A DNA stretch of 5,520 bases from an uncultured Bacilli bacterium (GTDB lineage: Bacteria > Bacillota_I > Bacilli_A > RF39 > UBA660). The stretch lies in NCBI GenBank assembly GCA_944327405.1, contig CALVHK010000068.1, positions 1 through 5,520 of the forward strand, written 5' to 3'. Under the pieces are notes generated by a model. The model saw only the letters and a list, made by a program, of their open reading frames with translations, did not search any database and was not told the DNA's origin. Shown here one piece after another: positions 1 through 5,520 of this stretch (position 1 is its first letter; every line of letters starts with the position of its first letter). The translations under genes and the position numbers were made by a program.

Positions 1-1502
1 GTTTTGTATGCATCTCCTTTTAGAGCTTTTCTTTCGGCATAAAGTTTTAATAACTCCTGGGAAATATCTTTAATTTTCTTTTCAACTGCTCGTTTAGTTT
101 TGGCCCAACTTGTCGAATTTAACTTATTTATTTTGGGTTTAAATCCATCTTTGCTAGTATATTTTAGAATGGTATTCATTTTTTCTACAGGAACATATAC
201 TTTATCATTATCAGCATAAAGGATTTCAATGTAGTCTTTGGCAAGTTCTCTTTTGGTTAATGTTTTAATACCATTATAAATTCCTATTCCATGGGCCATG
301 TGAACGACATAATCTCCCTTATTTAAGGAATTTAAGTCTTTGATTTTGCTACCAATTTTGTAGGAATTACGGTACTTTACTCGCTCAATACTCACTTTCT
401 CAATATCATTTTCACTGATTACAACCGTTTTATCCACAATAAAACCTTGAGATAGATATTTATTCTCAATAGTAATTGGGACAGTTATTAGTTCTTTGAT
501 TATTTTTATTTGGGATTCTTTACTTAAATAAAATATAATCTTATATCCCTGACGATGCCATATTTCGGTTTGTTCTTTTAATTTATCAAAGTTGGAGTGA
601 AAGTTTGGTATTTCTTTGGTTATTAGATTTAACGTGTTGGCACCTTTCGTATAATTATCAATGAAGTTAATGTAAATATTTTCCTTGGGATTTATTTCAT
701 CCAGAGCAAACATAAATCTTGTACTATTTGGTAAATCTTTAGCTACTCTATATTCAAACATTTCTTCTTCTAATTTTTCGTAATTTGCTTTGATTCTGGT
801 CTCATCAATCGTTATTACTAGTGGGTCTTTGGCATAATCTAGTAAACTGGATTTTTTATCTGTTTTTATTTCGCCATTAGTGATAAGTCTAATTTCATCG
901 ATTTCTTTAATTGACATCTGAGTAGATTCATCAAAGTAACGAATGGACTCAATCGTATTGCCAAAGAACTCGATACGTATAGGATGCGGCTCTAGAGTTA
1001 CAAATATATCTAAAACAAAACCTCTTACAGCATATTCACCAGTCGTTGTAACGATTGTATCTCTTTTATAATCTAATTTATCTAGTATTTCTATTAGTTT
1101 TTCTCTATTGATTTCATCCCCTTTTTTTAGGACGATATTCATTTTTTCTTGAACGCTTTGGTCAGTTAAAAATTTTAAATAACCCATTAAATTCGTTACA
1201 ATAATGCCTTTTTTGTTTTTTATTGCTTCTAGGGTATCGATTCTAGTTGTTTTAAGTTCGGGAGAAATAGCAAGAGCCTGGCTTGTTATAAAATCATCCA
1301 TAGGAAAAAGATAAGTGTTTTTTTCATAGTTACTTATACCAGAGAAAAACGAGTTTGCTTCATACAAAGTACTTAGTAGGACAATGATGTTTTTCTTTTT
1401 TTCTTTAAAAGTTTTGGCCACGTAAAGATAGGCTAACTCATGTGTTAACCCGGTTATTACTAAATTGTTGTCGTATTTAAAATATTTGTCTAAAAAGTCC
1501 AT
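1..1502 (-). CDS. mfd: Transcription-repair coupling factor Mfd, N-terminal 500 residues (3' end outside window)
   Basis: Mfd removes RNA polymerase stalled at DNA lesions and recruits UvrA. The open frame runs from an ATG at 1502 to the window edge without a stop and carries 500 complete codons; the helicase/translocase half lies beyond the window. Visible parts: a UvrB-like domain 1 (about residues 1-110, with FPMDDF at 66-71 and the SPELKTTRIDTL stretch near 80-91); the UvrA-binding domain 2 with GEYAVRG at 155-161; and the CarD-like RNA polymerase-interaction domain at about 394-450 (GDYVVHMAHGIG, then KVYVPVEKM), followed by the start of the linker helix (ISQELLKLYAERKALKG). R160, R176 and F180 line up exactly with the E. 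coli UvrA-contact residues R165, R181 and F185. The start lies 4 nt after the pth stop; AGAAAGAG, 8 nt upstream, is a modest ribosome-binding site. The segment between domains 2 and 4 is shorter than in E. coli. Confidence 0.96.
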   Translation of the reverse strand, partial: MDFLDKYFKYDNNLVITGLTHELAYLYVAKTFKEKKKNIIVLLSTLYEANSFFSGISNYEKNTYLFPMDDFITSQALAISPELKTTRIDTLEAIKNKKGIIVTNLMGYLKFLTDQSVQEKMNIVLKKGDEINREKLIEILDKLDYKRDTIVTTTGEYAVRGFVLDIFVTLEPHPIRIEFFGNTIESIRYFDESTQMSIKEIDEIRLITNGEIKTDKKSSLLDYAKDPLVITIDETRIKANYEKLEEEMFEYRVAKDLPNSTRFMFALDEINPKENIYINFIDNYTKGANTLNLITKEIPNFHSNFDKLKEQTEIWHRQGYKIIFYLSKESQIKIIKELITVPITIENKYLSQGFIVDKTVVISENDIEKVSIERVKYRNSYKIGSKIKDLNSLNKGDYVVHMAHGIGIYNGIKTLTKRELAKDYIEILYADNDKVYVPVEKMNTILKYTSKDGFKPKINKLNSTSWAKTKRAVEKKIKDISQELLKLYAERKALKGDAYK

Positions 1503-1506
1503 ATTT

Positions 1507-2061
1507 TTAACTCTTTCTATTGTATTTATTCATTGTTTTTTCTAGTCCGTCGGTAATAAAAGAAGTAATGATGTCACAAAATGTTGGGTATAACTCTTCT
1601 AACATTTTTATTTCTTCTTTGCCAAAATGACCTAAAACATAATCTTTAGTATCCATTTCTTTATTATTGGATATACCTATTTTTAGACGAGCAAAGTTGT
1701 TACTTCCTAAACGATCAATGATCGATTTGATTCCATTATGTCCTCCAGCACTACTGTTTGTTTTTAACTTGTAAGTACCAAAGGCTAAGTCTAAGTCATC
1801 TTGAATTACTAGGATATCCTCTAAATTTATTTTATAAAAATTTACAAATTCTATCAAAGCATTTCCTGATAAATTCATGTAGGTCTCAGGTTTTACTAAC
1901 AATACTTTTTCATTATTTACCATCATTTCTGTATATAGGGCATTCCACTTTGATTTCCAGTTAATAGTATTTGCAAAATGGTCTAATACCATGAATCCAA
2001 TATTATGACGAGTATTTTCATAAGATTTACCAGGATTTCCTAAGCCAACAATTAATTTCAT
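1507..2061 (-). CDS. pth: Peptidyl-tRNA hydrolase (SpoVC in Bacillus)
   Basis: This is a cytosolic enzyme that cleaves the ester bond of peptidyl-tRNAs dropped by the ribosome, recycling tRNA. The 184-residue length is normal for bacterial Pth. The N-terminal signature GLGNPGKSYENTRHNIGF is present, with N9 and the catalytic H19. MNLSG (N63), the IQDDLDL segment with the catalytic aspartate D88, and AGGHNGIKSI (H108, N109) complete the active site. The residue before D88 is Q where E. coli has H, which is a tolerated position. The ATG overlaps the stop of the upstream methyltransferase as ATGA, and a perfect AAGGAGG sits 7 nt upstream inside that gene, so this start is secure. It ends in TAA, 4 nt before mfd. 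In B. subtilis the equivalent gene (spoVC) also precedes mfd, but with the small gene fin between them; fin is absent here. Confidence 0.97.
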   Translation of the reverse strand: MKLIVGLGNPGKSYENTRHNIGFMVLDHFANTINWKSKWNALYTEMMVNNEKVLLVKPETYMNLSGNALIEFVNFYKINLEDILVIQDDLDLAFGTYKLKTNSSAGGHNGIKSIIDRLGSNNFARLKIGISNNKEMDTKDYVLGHFGKEEIKMLEELYPTFCDIITSFITDGLEKTMNKYNRKS

Positions 2062-2768
2062 GTTTGTCCCTCCTTAAATATATTTTGATATGTCTTGGTG
2101 TTTTTATCAATTACTACGGATTTTATCTTAACACCAAGCTGAGCGTTTTTCCTCATTTTTATCAATACCATTATAGCATTATTTTCTAGTTTCGAGTAAA
2201 CAAAGATCATTTCTTTGACATGTAGTTTTGAATTCCTCGCTAGTGCTATAATTTCTTCTAAACGAACTGGCCGGTGTACTAAGCAAAAAGTTCCATTTTC
2301 TTTTAATAAAAAATTCACTATTTCAAATATTTCTTTTAAAGTAATCGTTATTTCATGTCTAGCGATGGCTTTTTCAGAATTTTCGTTAATTAAAGAAGAT
2401 GAACTCACTTTGAAGAATGGTGGATTACAAGTGATGATGTCAAAATTATTTCCCGGGAAATAATTTTTTAAGTCTTTGGCATTGATGTTTAGCATTTTAA
2501 TGTTGGTTAAATTATTTTCTTTGATGCTTTTGCTTGCTAAATCACAGATTTTCTTTTGGATCTCTACCCCAGTTATTTCTATATCATTATTTTTACCAAT
2601 GATTAAAGGTAGTGGGGCATTTCCACTACATATATCTAACAGCTTCCGATCACTTTTTTTAATATCCACAAATTCAGCGAGTAATAAGGAATCCAGAGAA
2701 AACTTAAAAAGTTTGCTGTCTTGGTATATTTTTAGGCCATAATCATACAAATCATTTACTACTTCCAC
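2058..2768 (-). CDS. trmN6: tRNA1(Val) (adenine37-N6)-methyltransferase family protein (TrmN6/YabB)
   Basis: This is a class I SAM-dependent methyltransferase of the YabB/YfiC family; the E. coli member methylates N6 of A37 in tRNA1(Val). Numbering from the GTG at 2777: the N-terminal GLKIYQDSKLFKFSLDSLLLAEF motif (14-36) is characteristic of the family, the SAM-binding motif I is LDICSGNAPLPLI (47-59), an acidic residue for the ribose follows in GVEIQ (70-74), and motif IV is NPPFF (118-122), the signature of N6-adenine methylation. Two starts are possible. GTG at 2777 has no good ribosome-binding site. GTG at 2768 has AGGTGA 5 nt upstream and gives MEVVNDLYDY, like family N-termini, so I chose it (236 residues). 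It overlaps ricT by 17 nt and pth by 4 nt. In B. subtilis yabA lies between yaaT and yabB; it is missing here. The tRNA substrate is inferred from the family and not proven. Confidence 0.9.
   Translation of the reverse strand: MEVVNDLYDYGLKIYQDSKLFKFSLDSLLLAEFVDIKKSDRKLLDICSGNAPLPLIIGKNNDIEITGVEIQKKICDLASKSIKENNLTNIKMLNINAKDLKNYFPGNNFDIITCNPPFFKVSSSSLINENSEKAIARHEITITLKEIFEIVNFLLKENGTFCLVHRPVRLEEIIALARNSKLHVKEMIFVYSKLENNAIMVLIKMRKNAQLGVKIKSVVIDKNTKTYQNIFKEGQT
2069..2075 (-). promoter_or_regulatory. Strong Shine-Dalgarno for pth
   Basis: The minus strand reads AAGGAGG with 7 nt (GACAAAC) before the pth ATG. It lies inside the last codons of the methyltransferase gene and encodes its Lys-Glu residues. 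It is the closest match to the consensus in the window and fixes the pth start. pth can therefore be initiated independently of coupling through the ATGA overlap. Confidence 0.85.
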
Positions 2769-3552
2769 TAATATCACCTAGTGTTACTTCTACTTTCTCA
2801 TTATTTACTAATACTTTAAAAGAACGATTTAAAATATCTACATTGACAACTTGTCCCTCTCCTTTTTCGGTTTTTACTGTTTCACCAATACTTGGAAGTC
2901 CTTCATTACAACGCAAATATTCTTCATCCTCATAGGTTAAACAACATAGAAGTCTTCCACATAAACCATTGATTTTCGATGGATTTAAGGCTAGCCCTTG
3001 ATTTTTTGCCATATTCATGGATACAGAATCAATATGATTTAGGAAGTTAGCACAACATATTTTTTGACCGCATGTTCCTACACCACCAATTTCTCTTGCT
3101 TTATCTCTAGCGCCAATTTGACGAAGTTCAATACGAGTACGGTAAATGGCAGCAAGACGTCTAGCTAGTTCACGAAAGTCAATGCGCTCATCAGCTAGAA
3201 AATTAAATATCAATTGCTTACGATCAAAAGTGAAATTTGCATTAATTACTTTCATTTCTAGGCCTAATTCTTTTACTAATTCTCGACATTGTTTTAAGGC
3301 TAAATTGGCATCTTTTAAGTTTCTTAGGTGTTCTTCATAATCTCTTTTGGTTGATATTCTAATAATGTCTTTTAATTCATCGATGTTCTTGGTATTATCA
3401 TTTTTTATGTAACTTACTACCTTACCAAACTGAAGTCCTTTTTCAGTTTCTGTTATAACTGTAACATTTATAGGACAACGAATTTTACTTTTAAAGTTGT
3501 AAATTTTACCGTTATCTTTAAAATTTACACCATATATATAATATCTATCCAT
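2752..3552 (-). CDS. ricT: PSP1-domain protein RicT (YaaT)
   Basis: RicT is the largest subunit of the B. subtilis RicA-RicF-RicT (Y-complex), an iron-sulfur complex that steers RNase Y in mRNA maturation and affects sporulation, competence and biofilm formation. The 266-residue length fits RicT (about 275 in B. subtilis). The PSP1 domain occupies roughly residues 60-150, including the strongly conserved DERIDFRELARRLA stretch (121-134) and RTRIELRQIGARDKA (138-152). Two cysteine clusters follow: GTCGQKICC (C161, C166, C167) and NGLCGRLLCC (C198, C203, C204), the expected Fe-S ligands. C26, C89 and C215 are extra cysteines. The ATG start has AGGAGA 5 nt upstream, inside the end of holB, which it overlaps by 8 nt; the stop is TGA. 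The holB-yaaT pair is conserved in Bacillota. Partners RicA and RicF are not in the window. Confidence 0.95.
   Translation of the reverse strand: MDRYYIYGVNFKDNGKIYNFKSKIRCPINVTVITETEKGLQFGKVVSYIKNDNTKNIDELKDIIRISTKRDYEEHLRNLKDANLALKQCRELVKELGLEMKVINANFTFDRKQLIFNFLADERIDFRELARRLAAIYRTRIELRQIGARDKAREIGGVGTCGQKICCANFLNHIDSVSMNMAKNQGLALNPSKINGLCGRLLCCLTYEDEEYLRCNEGLPSIGETVKTEKGEGQVVNVDILNRSFKVLVNNEKVEVTLGDISGSSK
2774..2779 (-). promoter_or_regulatory. Probable Shine-Dalgarno deciding the trmN6 start
   Basis: The minus strand reads AGGTGA, 5 nt before a GTG at 2768. Its own GTG (2777) is the alternative start three codons upstream, but that one has only AGAAG-like purines well upstream. The site lies within the 3' end of ricT. 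This favours the shorter protein beginning MEVVNDL. Confidence 0.55.
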
Positions 3553-4408
3553 TGGCTCTCCTCATTTCTATAACAAATTTATCTAATAATAATTCCATAT
3601 TAACATTATAACTCAAATCTTGTAAAAATTTTGTAATAATATTCATTTTTGTAATAATTTCTTGATTATTTTCTTGTATTTCAATGATTTTGGTTAGTTC
3701 TTCATTAAATGGTTTGTTTAAATTTTTTAAAAAATACTGATAATAGATTTTAAATAGAATTTTAAACATTTTATCTAAAGAAGATCTTTCTGTTATTTTA
3801 CTTAATATTAAAGTCTTATTATTGATATAGGTTGTACTATTTATTTTAGCTATATATTCTTTTATTAGTTCTTTGTAATTATCTAACTCTTCTTCCGTCA
3901 AATTTAATTTATCAAGAATGTTATCACTTTCATAATTCACGACTAAAGATTGGCAACGGCTTTTAATTGTTGGTATGATTACGTCTTTATTATCTGTGAT
4001 AAAGAAGCCAATGATTCCGTCAGTAGGTTCTTCGACAAATTTTAGCATGGCATTGGCACTGCTGCCATTTAGTTTTTCCGCATTTTTAATAATATAAGTA
4101 TTGTATTTACTATAAATTGGTTTTGTTTCGAAGGCCCGTTTTAATTCTTCGATCTGAGCTTTTTTGATGCTTGTGGCATCAGGTTCAATCGTAATTAAGC
4201 TTGGTAAATTATTTTTATTGATTAAATTACATAGATTGCAGTTTTGACAATATTCTTGATAATCTTCAGGACAATTAATTACTTTTATTAACTCTTTTAG
4301 ATCTTCCATTAGTTTGGAAAAATTATTTGTTTCAATTAAATAAGCGTGAGCTAGTCTTCCCTCACGATATTTATCAACTATTTCGTTTAAGTTTTTATTT
4401 GAAAACAA
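3545..4408 (-). CDS. holB: DNA polymerase III subunit delta-prime (clamp loader)
   Basis: Delta-prime is the non-catalytic stator subunit of the clamp loader that places the beta sliding clamp on DNA. The protein is 287 residues, somewhat shorter than B. subtilis HolB (about 330). It keeps the N-terminal LAHAYLIE strand (19-26), the zinc-module cysteines (C46, C54, C57, C60), the SIKKAQIEELK segment (80-90), the SANAMLKFVEEP helix (117-128) and the SRCQ motif (150-153) that contributes the arginine finger. The P-loop position is filled by TNNFSKLMEDL with no Gly-rich motif or GKT, so it should not bind ATP. The C-terminal collar is divergent and Asn/Lys/Ile-rich. The start is TTG, chosen because AAGGA lies 9 nt upstream and no ATG or GTG fits in frame; it begins 12 nt after the bofA-like stop. 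The stop is TAG. The tmk, yaaQ and yaaR genes that precede holB in B. subtilis are absent. Confidence 0.93.
   Translation of the reverse strand: MFSNKNLNEIVDKYREGRLAHAYLIETNNFSKLMEDLKELIKVINCPEDYQEYCQNCNLCNLINKNNLPSLITIEPDATSIKKAQIEELKRAFETKPIYSKYNTYIIKNAEKLNGSSANAMLKFVEEPTDGIIGFFITDNKDVIIPTIKSRCQSLVVNYESDNILDKLNLTEEELDNYKELIKEYIAKINSTTYINNKTLILSKITERSSLDKMFKILFKIYYQYFLKNLNKPFNEELTKIIEIQENNQEIITKMNIITKFLQDLSYNVNMELLLDKFVIEMRRANG
3557..3562 (-). promoter_or_regulatory. Shine-Dalgarno for ricT inside holB
   Basis: The minus strand reads AGGAGA, 5 nt before the ricT ATG, within the holB codons for the Arg-Arg near its C-terminus. It supports the ATG at 3552 and the 8-nt overlap with holB. Confidence 0.7.
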
Positions 4409-4417
4409 AATACCACA

Positions 4418-4422
4418 TCCTT
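4418..4422 (-). promoter_or_regulatory. Shine-Dalgarno supporting the TTG start of holB
   Basis: The minus strand reads AAGGA, 9 nt before the TTG at 4408, and it overlaps the TAA stop of the bofA-like gene. The only ATG near it (out of frame) opens a frame of a few codons ending in TAA, so TTG is the best start for holB. Confidence 0.6.
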
Positions 4423-4612
4423 AAATTAGTAAATATACTGCGACTAATCCAAGTATTCCTGGTGAACCTAAAAGTGTTACTAAAACAATGGTTATAATAT
4501 TTATTGGTATAAATATATTTACCCCTGATAATATTAAATTGAGCCCATATACACTTATAAAAGCAAAACATAATTTACTCATTACTTTTAATATTACTTT
4601 TTTCATTTTCAT
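4421..4612 (-). CDS. bofA: Short BofA-like membrane protein (pro-sigma-K processing inhibitor family)
   Basis: This is a small hydrophobic protein of 63 residues from the ATG at 4612 (64 from the GTG at 4615, 61 from a third start at 4606; no ribosome-binding site decides between them). It has one membrane helix at about 15-31 and a hydrophobic C-terminal part ending in YLLI. The segment LNLILSGVNIFIPINIIT and the following LLGSPGILGLVAV match, from memory, the second half of B. subtilis BofA (VNMF...VPINLVTT, ILGIPGIAALAV). BofA inhibits the intramembrane protease SpoIVFB during sporulation. The first transmembrane segment of BofA (87 residues in B. subtilis) is missing. Position downstream of recR is also as in B. 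subtilis, where yaaL lies between the two, which supports the call. The function in this organism is unknown; a sporulation role is inference. Confidence 0.8.
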   Translation of the reverse strand: MKMKKVILKVMSKLCFAFISVYGLNLILSGVNIFIPINIITIVLVTLLGSPGILGLVAVYLLI

Positions 4613-4642
4613 CACGGTAAATTATATGCCTAAGAATACTTT

Positions 4643-5245
4643 TTATTCACTTATTTTCTTGCGATCTTCTAGGGCTTTTTCTAGGGTTACATTATCTAAG
4701 TAGTCTATTTCAGCCCCAATTGGAATACCATAGGATAGTCTAGAAATTGTTACTTTCTTATTTTCTAAAATTTTCTTTATATAAAGAGTAGTTGCTTCTC
4801 CTTCGACCGTTGGTTTTAAAGCAAGAATTAATTCTGGAGATTGGAGCTTTTCTACCCTGGAAACTAAACTAGATAAATTAATATCTTCAGGTCCAATATC
4901 ATCCATTGGAGAGATAAGACCGTCTAAAACATGATAAGTTCCGTTAAAAGTACCAGTTTTTTCAAAAGAGAATATGCTTTTATAATCTTCTACTACACAA
5001 ATTATATTTTTATTACGAGCTTCATCAGCACAAATATTACATATTTCTTTGTCTGTTAAGTGTCCGCATATTGCACATCGGGTTAAATTTTTCTTAGCAT
5101 TCTTAATGGCATCGCTAAATTCGCCTGCTTCTTCGTCACTAAATTCTAAAGTAGCAATTGCAAGACGTTCTGCACTTTTTTCTCCAATTCCTGGTAATTT
5201 TTGATAATAACTAATTAACTTTTCTAAATCTCTTGGATAATTCAT
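4643..5245 (-). CDS. recR: Recombination mediator protein RecR
   Basis: RecR acts with RecO (and RecF) to load RecA on SSB-coated single-stranded DNA in gap repair, forming a ring-shaped clamp. The length of 200 residues is typical. Domains in order: a helix-hairpin-helix with LPGIGEKSAERLA (17-29); a four-cysteine zinc finger, C57/C60 and C69/C72 (CAICGHLTDKEICNIC); a Toprim domain from about residue 81 (IICVVEDYKSI, E86 and D88), including YHVLDGLISPMDDIGPEDI (104-122) and KPTVEGEATTLYI (144-156); and the C-terminal Walker B-like region YGIPIGAEIDYLDNVTLEKAL (172-192). All key residues look intact. The ATG overlaps the ybaB stop as TAATG, and there is no Shine-Dalgarno-like sequence in the preceding 15 nt, so its translation is probably coupled to ybaB. 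The ybaB-recR pair, usually after dnaX, is widely conserved. Confidence 0.97.
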   Translation of the reverse strand: MNYPRDLEKLISYYQKLPGIGEKSAERLAIATLEFSDEEAGEFSDAIKNAKKNLTRCAICGHLTDKEICNICADEARNKNIICVVEDYKSIFSFEKTGTFNGTYHVLDGLISPMDDIGPEDINLSSLVSRVEKLQSPELILALKPTVEGEATTLYIKKILENKKVTISRLSYGIPIGAEIDYLDNVTLEKALEDRKKISE

Positions 5246-5520
5246 TAAAATAAGCCGTTTAATGATGAGCCATAAGCGCCCATTTTACTTTCTACTTCTT
5301 GATCTATTTTTTTAACAGCGTCGTTAATTGCTATTTTTATCATGTCTTCTAACATTTCCTTATCATCTGGTTCAATGGTACCTTCAAAAGTAATATTTAC
5401 TTTTTCGATTTCTTTTTTACCATTCATGGTAACTTTTACCCATTCGCTTGTTCCTTCAAATAAAGAAGCATCAATTTCCTCTTTTTTCTTAGTAATTTCT
5501 TTTTGCATTCTTTGAGCTTG
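5245..5520 (-). CDS. ybaB: YbaB/EbfC family nucleoid-associated protein (5' end outside window)
   Basis: YbaB/EbfC proteins are small dimeric DNA-binding proteins that associate with the nucleoid and are almost always encoded between dnaX and recR. The 91 codons in the window begin in the middle of the gene: an internal ATG at 5508 could be mistaken for the start, but the frame stays open upstream and reads QAQRMQKEI, the usual continuation of the family's N-terminal coiled helix. About 8-12 residues are therefore missing. The family core WVKVTMNGKKEIEKVNI is followed by PDDKEMLEDMIKIAINDAVKKIDQEV and a Gly-rich tail ending in NGLF. The GGG-type turn usually found before VKV is TSEW here. Its TAA stop shares one base with the recR start. 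dnaX would be expected just beyond the right edge, which cannot be seen. Confidence 0.95.
   Translation of the reverse strand, partial: QAQRMQKEITKKKEEIDASLFEGTSEWVKVTMNGKKEIEKVNITFEGTIEPDDKEMLEDMIKIAINDAVKKIDQEVESKMGAYGSSLNGLF

Noticed and set aside
1..1502. mfd as a broken gene, because no complete frame is bounded in the window
   Set aside because: The frame is continuous for 500 codons with conserved motifs in order; the stop simply lies beyond the left edge.
1758..1964. Plus-strand open frame of 68 codons opposite pth
   Set aside because: It lies wholly antisense to a well-conserved gene, and its product has no recognisable motif; it is a shadow frame.
2215..2742. Two plus-strand open frames (2215-2463 and 2476-2742) opposite the methyltransferase
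   Set aside because: Both are antisense to conserved methyltransferase motifs, and their hydrophobic products are what antisense of AT-rich coding sequence gives.
2052..2760. Mycoplasma-type genetic code (TGA as tryptophan)
   Set aside because: TGA ends the ricT and trmN6 frames exactly at the expected protein ends, and tryptophans in pth use TGG.
3146..3340. Plus-strand open frame of 64 codons opposite ricT
   Set aside because: It is antisense to the most conserved part of the PSP1 domain, with no family resemblance.
4621..4626. Minus-strand TATAAT between recR and the BofA-like gene as a promoter -10 box
   Set aside because: The hexamer 17 nt upstream is only a half match to TTGACA, there is no extended -10, and transcription would begin almost at the start codon. 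Such hexamers occur often by chance in DNA this AT-rich.
4488..4703. Plus-strand open frame of 71 codons across the bofA-recR junction
   Set aside because: It is antisense to the end of recR and to the BofA-like gene, and the latter has a family match and the expected synteny.
1..5520. tRNA, rRNA, riboswitch, CRISPR, insertion sequence or terminator
   Set aside because: Coding sequence covers almost all the window, the gaps are too short, and I saw no spaced repeats, no terminal inverted repeats and no GC-rich hairpin with a T-run between genes.

Overview
The window is a compact, co-directional block of eight protein-coding genes, all on the minus strand, with no gene-free stretch longer than about 36 bases. 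In transcription order (right to left) they are ybaB (5' end cut by the window), recR, a short bofA-like gene, holB, ricT (yaaT), a trmN6/yabB-type tRNA methyltransferase, pth and mfd (3' end cut by the window). Neighbours overlap by up to 26 nt or are separated by up to about 30 nt. No terminator or convincing internal promoter is visible, so this reads as part of one long housekeeping operon.

The sequence is very AT-rich (roughly 30% GC by eye) with Lys/Asn/Ile-rich proteins. TGA is used as a stop (ricT, trmN6) and tryptophan is encoded by TGG (for example in pth), so this is the standard bacterial code and not the Mycoplasma code. The gene set (ybaB-recR-bofA, holB-yaaT-yabB, spoVC/pth-mfd) matches three stretches of the Bacillus subtilis origin-proximal region, brought together with the intervening genes missing. 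This suggests a Bacillota member of the Bacilli or a related low-GC lineage with a streamlined genome, perhaps an uncultured gut-type Bacilli. That taxonomic guess is inference only.

From right to left: 5520-4643 holds the recombination-repair pair ybaB and recR. 4612-4421 holds a BofA-like membrane peptide. 4408-3545 encodes the clamp-loader subunit delta-prime. 3552-2752 encodes the Fe-S protein RicT. 2768-2058 encodes a tRNA m6A methyltransferase. 2061-1507 encodes peptidyl-tRNA hydrolase. 1502-1 encodes the first 500 residues of the transcription-repair coupling factor Mfd. The themes are DNA replication and repair (YbaB, RecR, HolB, Mfd), tRNA and translation quality (TrmN6, Pth) and a Bacillota-specific RNA-processing or sporulation link (RicT, BofA).

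I see no new defence, mobile or RNA system here. The points most worth a second look are the BofA-like protein, which lacks the first membrane segment yet keeps the residues associated with protease inhibition; the collapsed gene order; a delta-prime subunit with no trace of a P-loop; and an Mfd that is about 70 residues shorter than that of E. coli between its UvrA-binding and RNA polymerase-binding parts.
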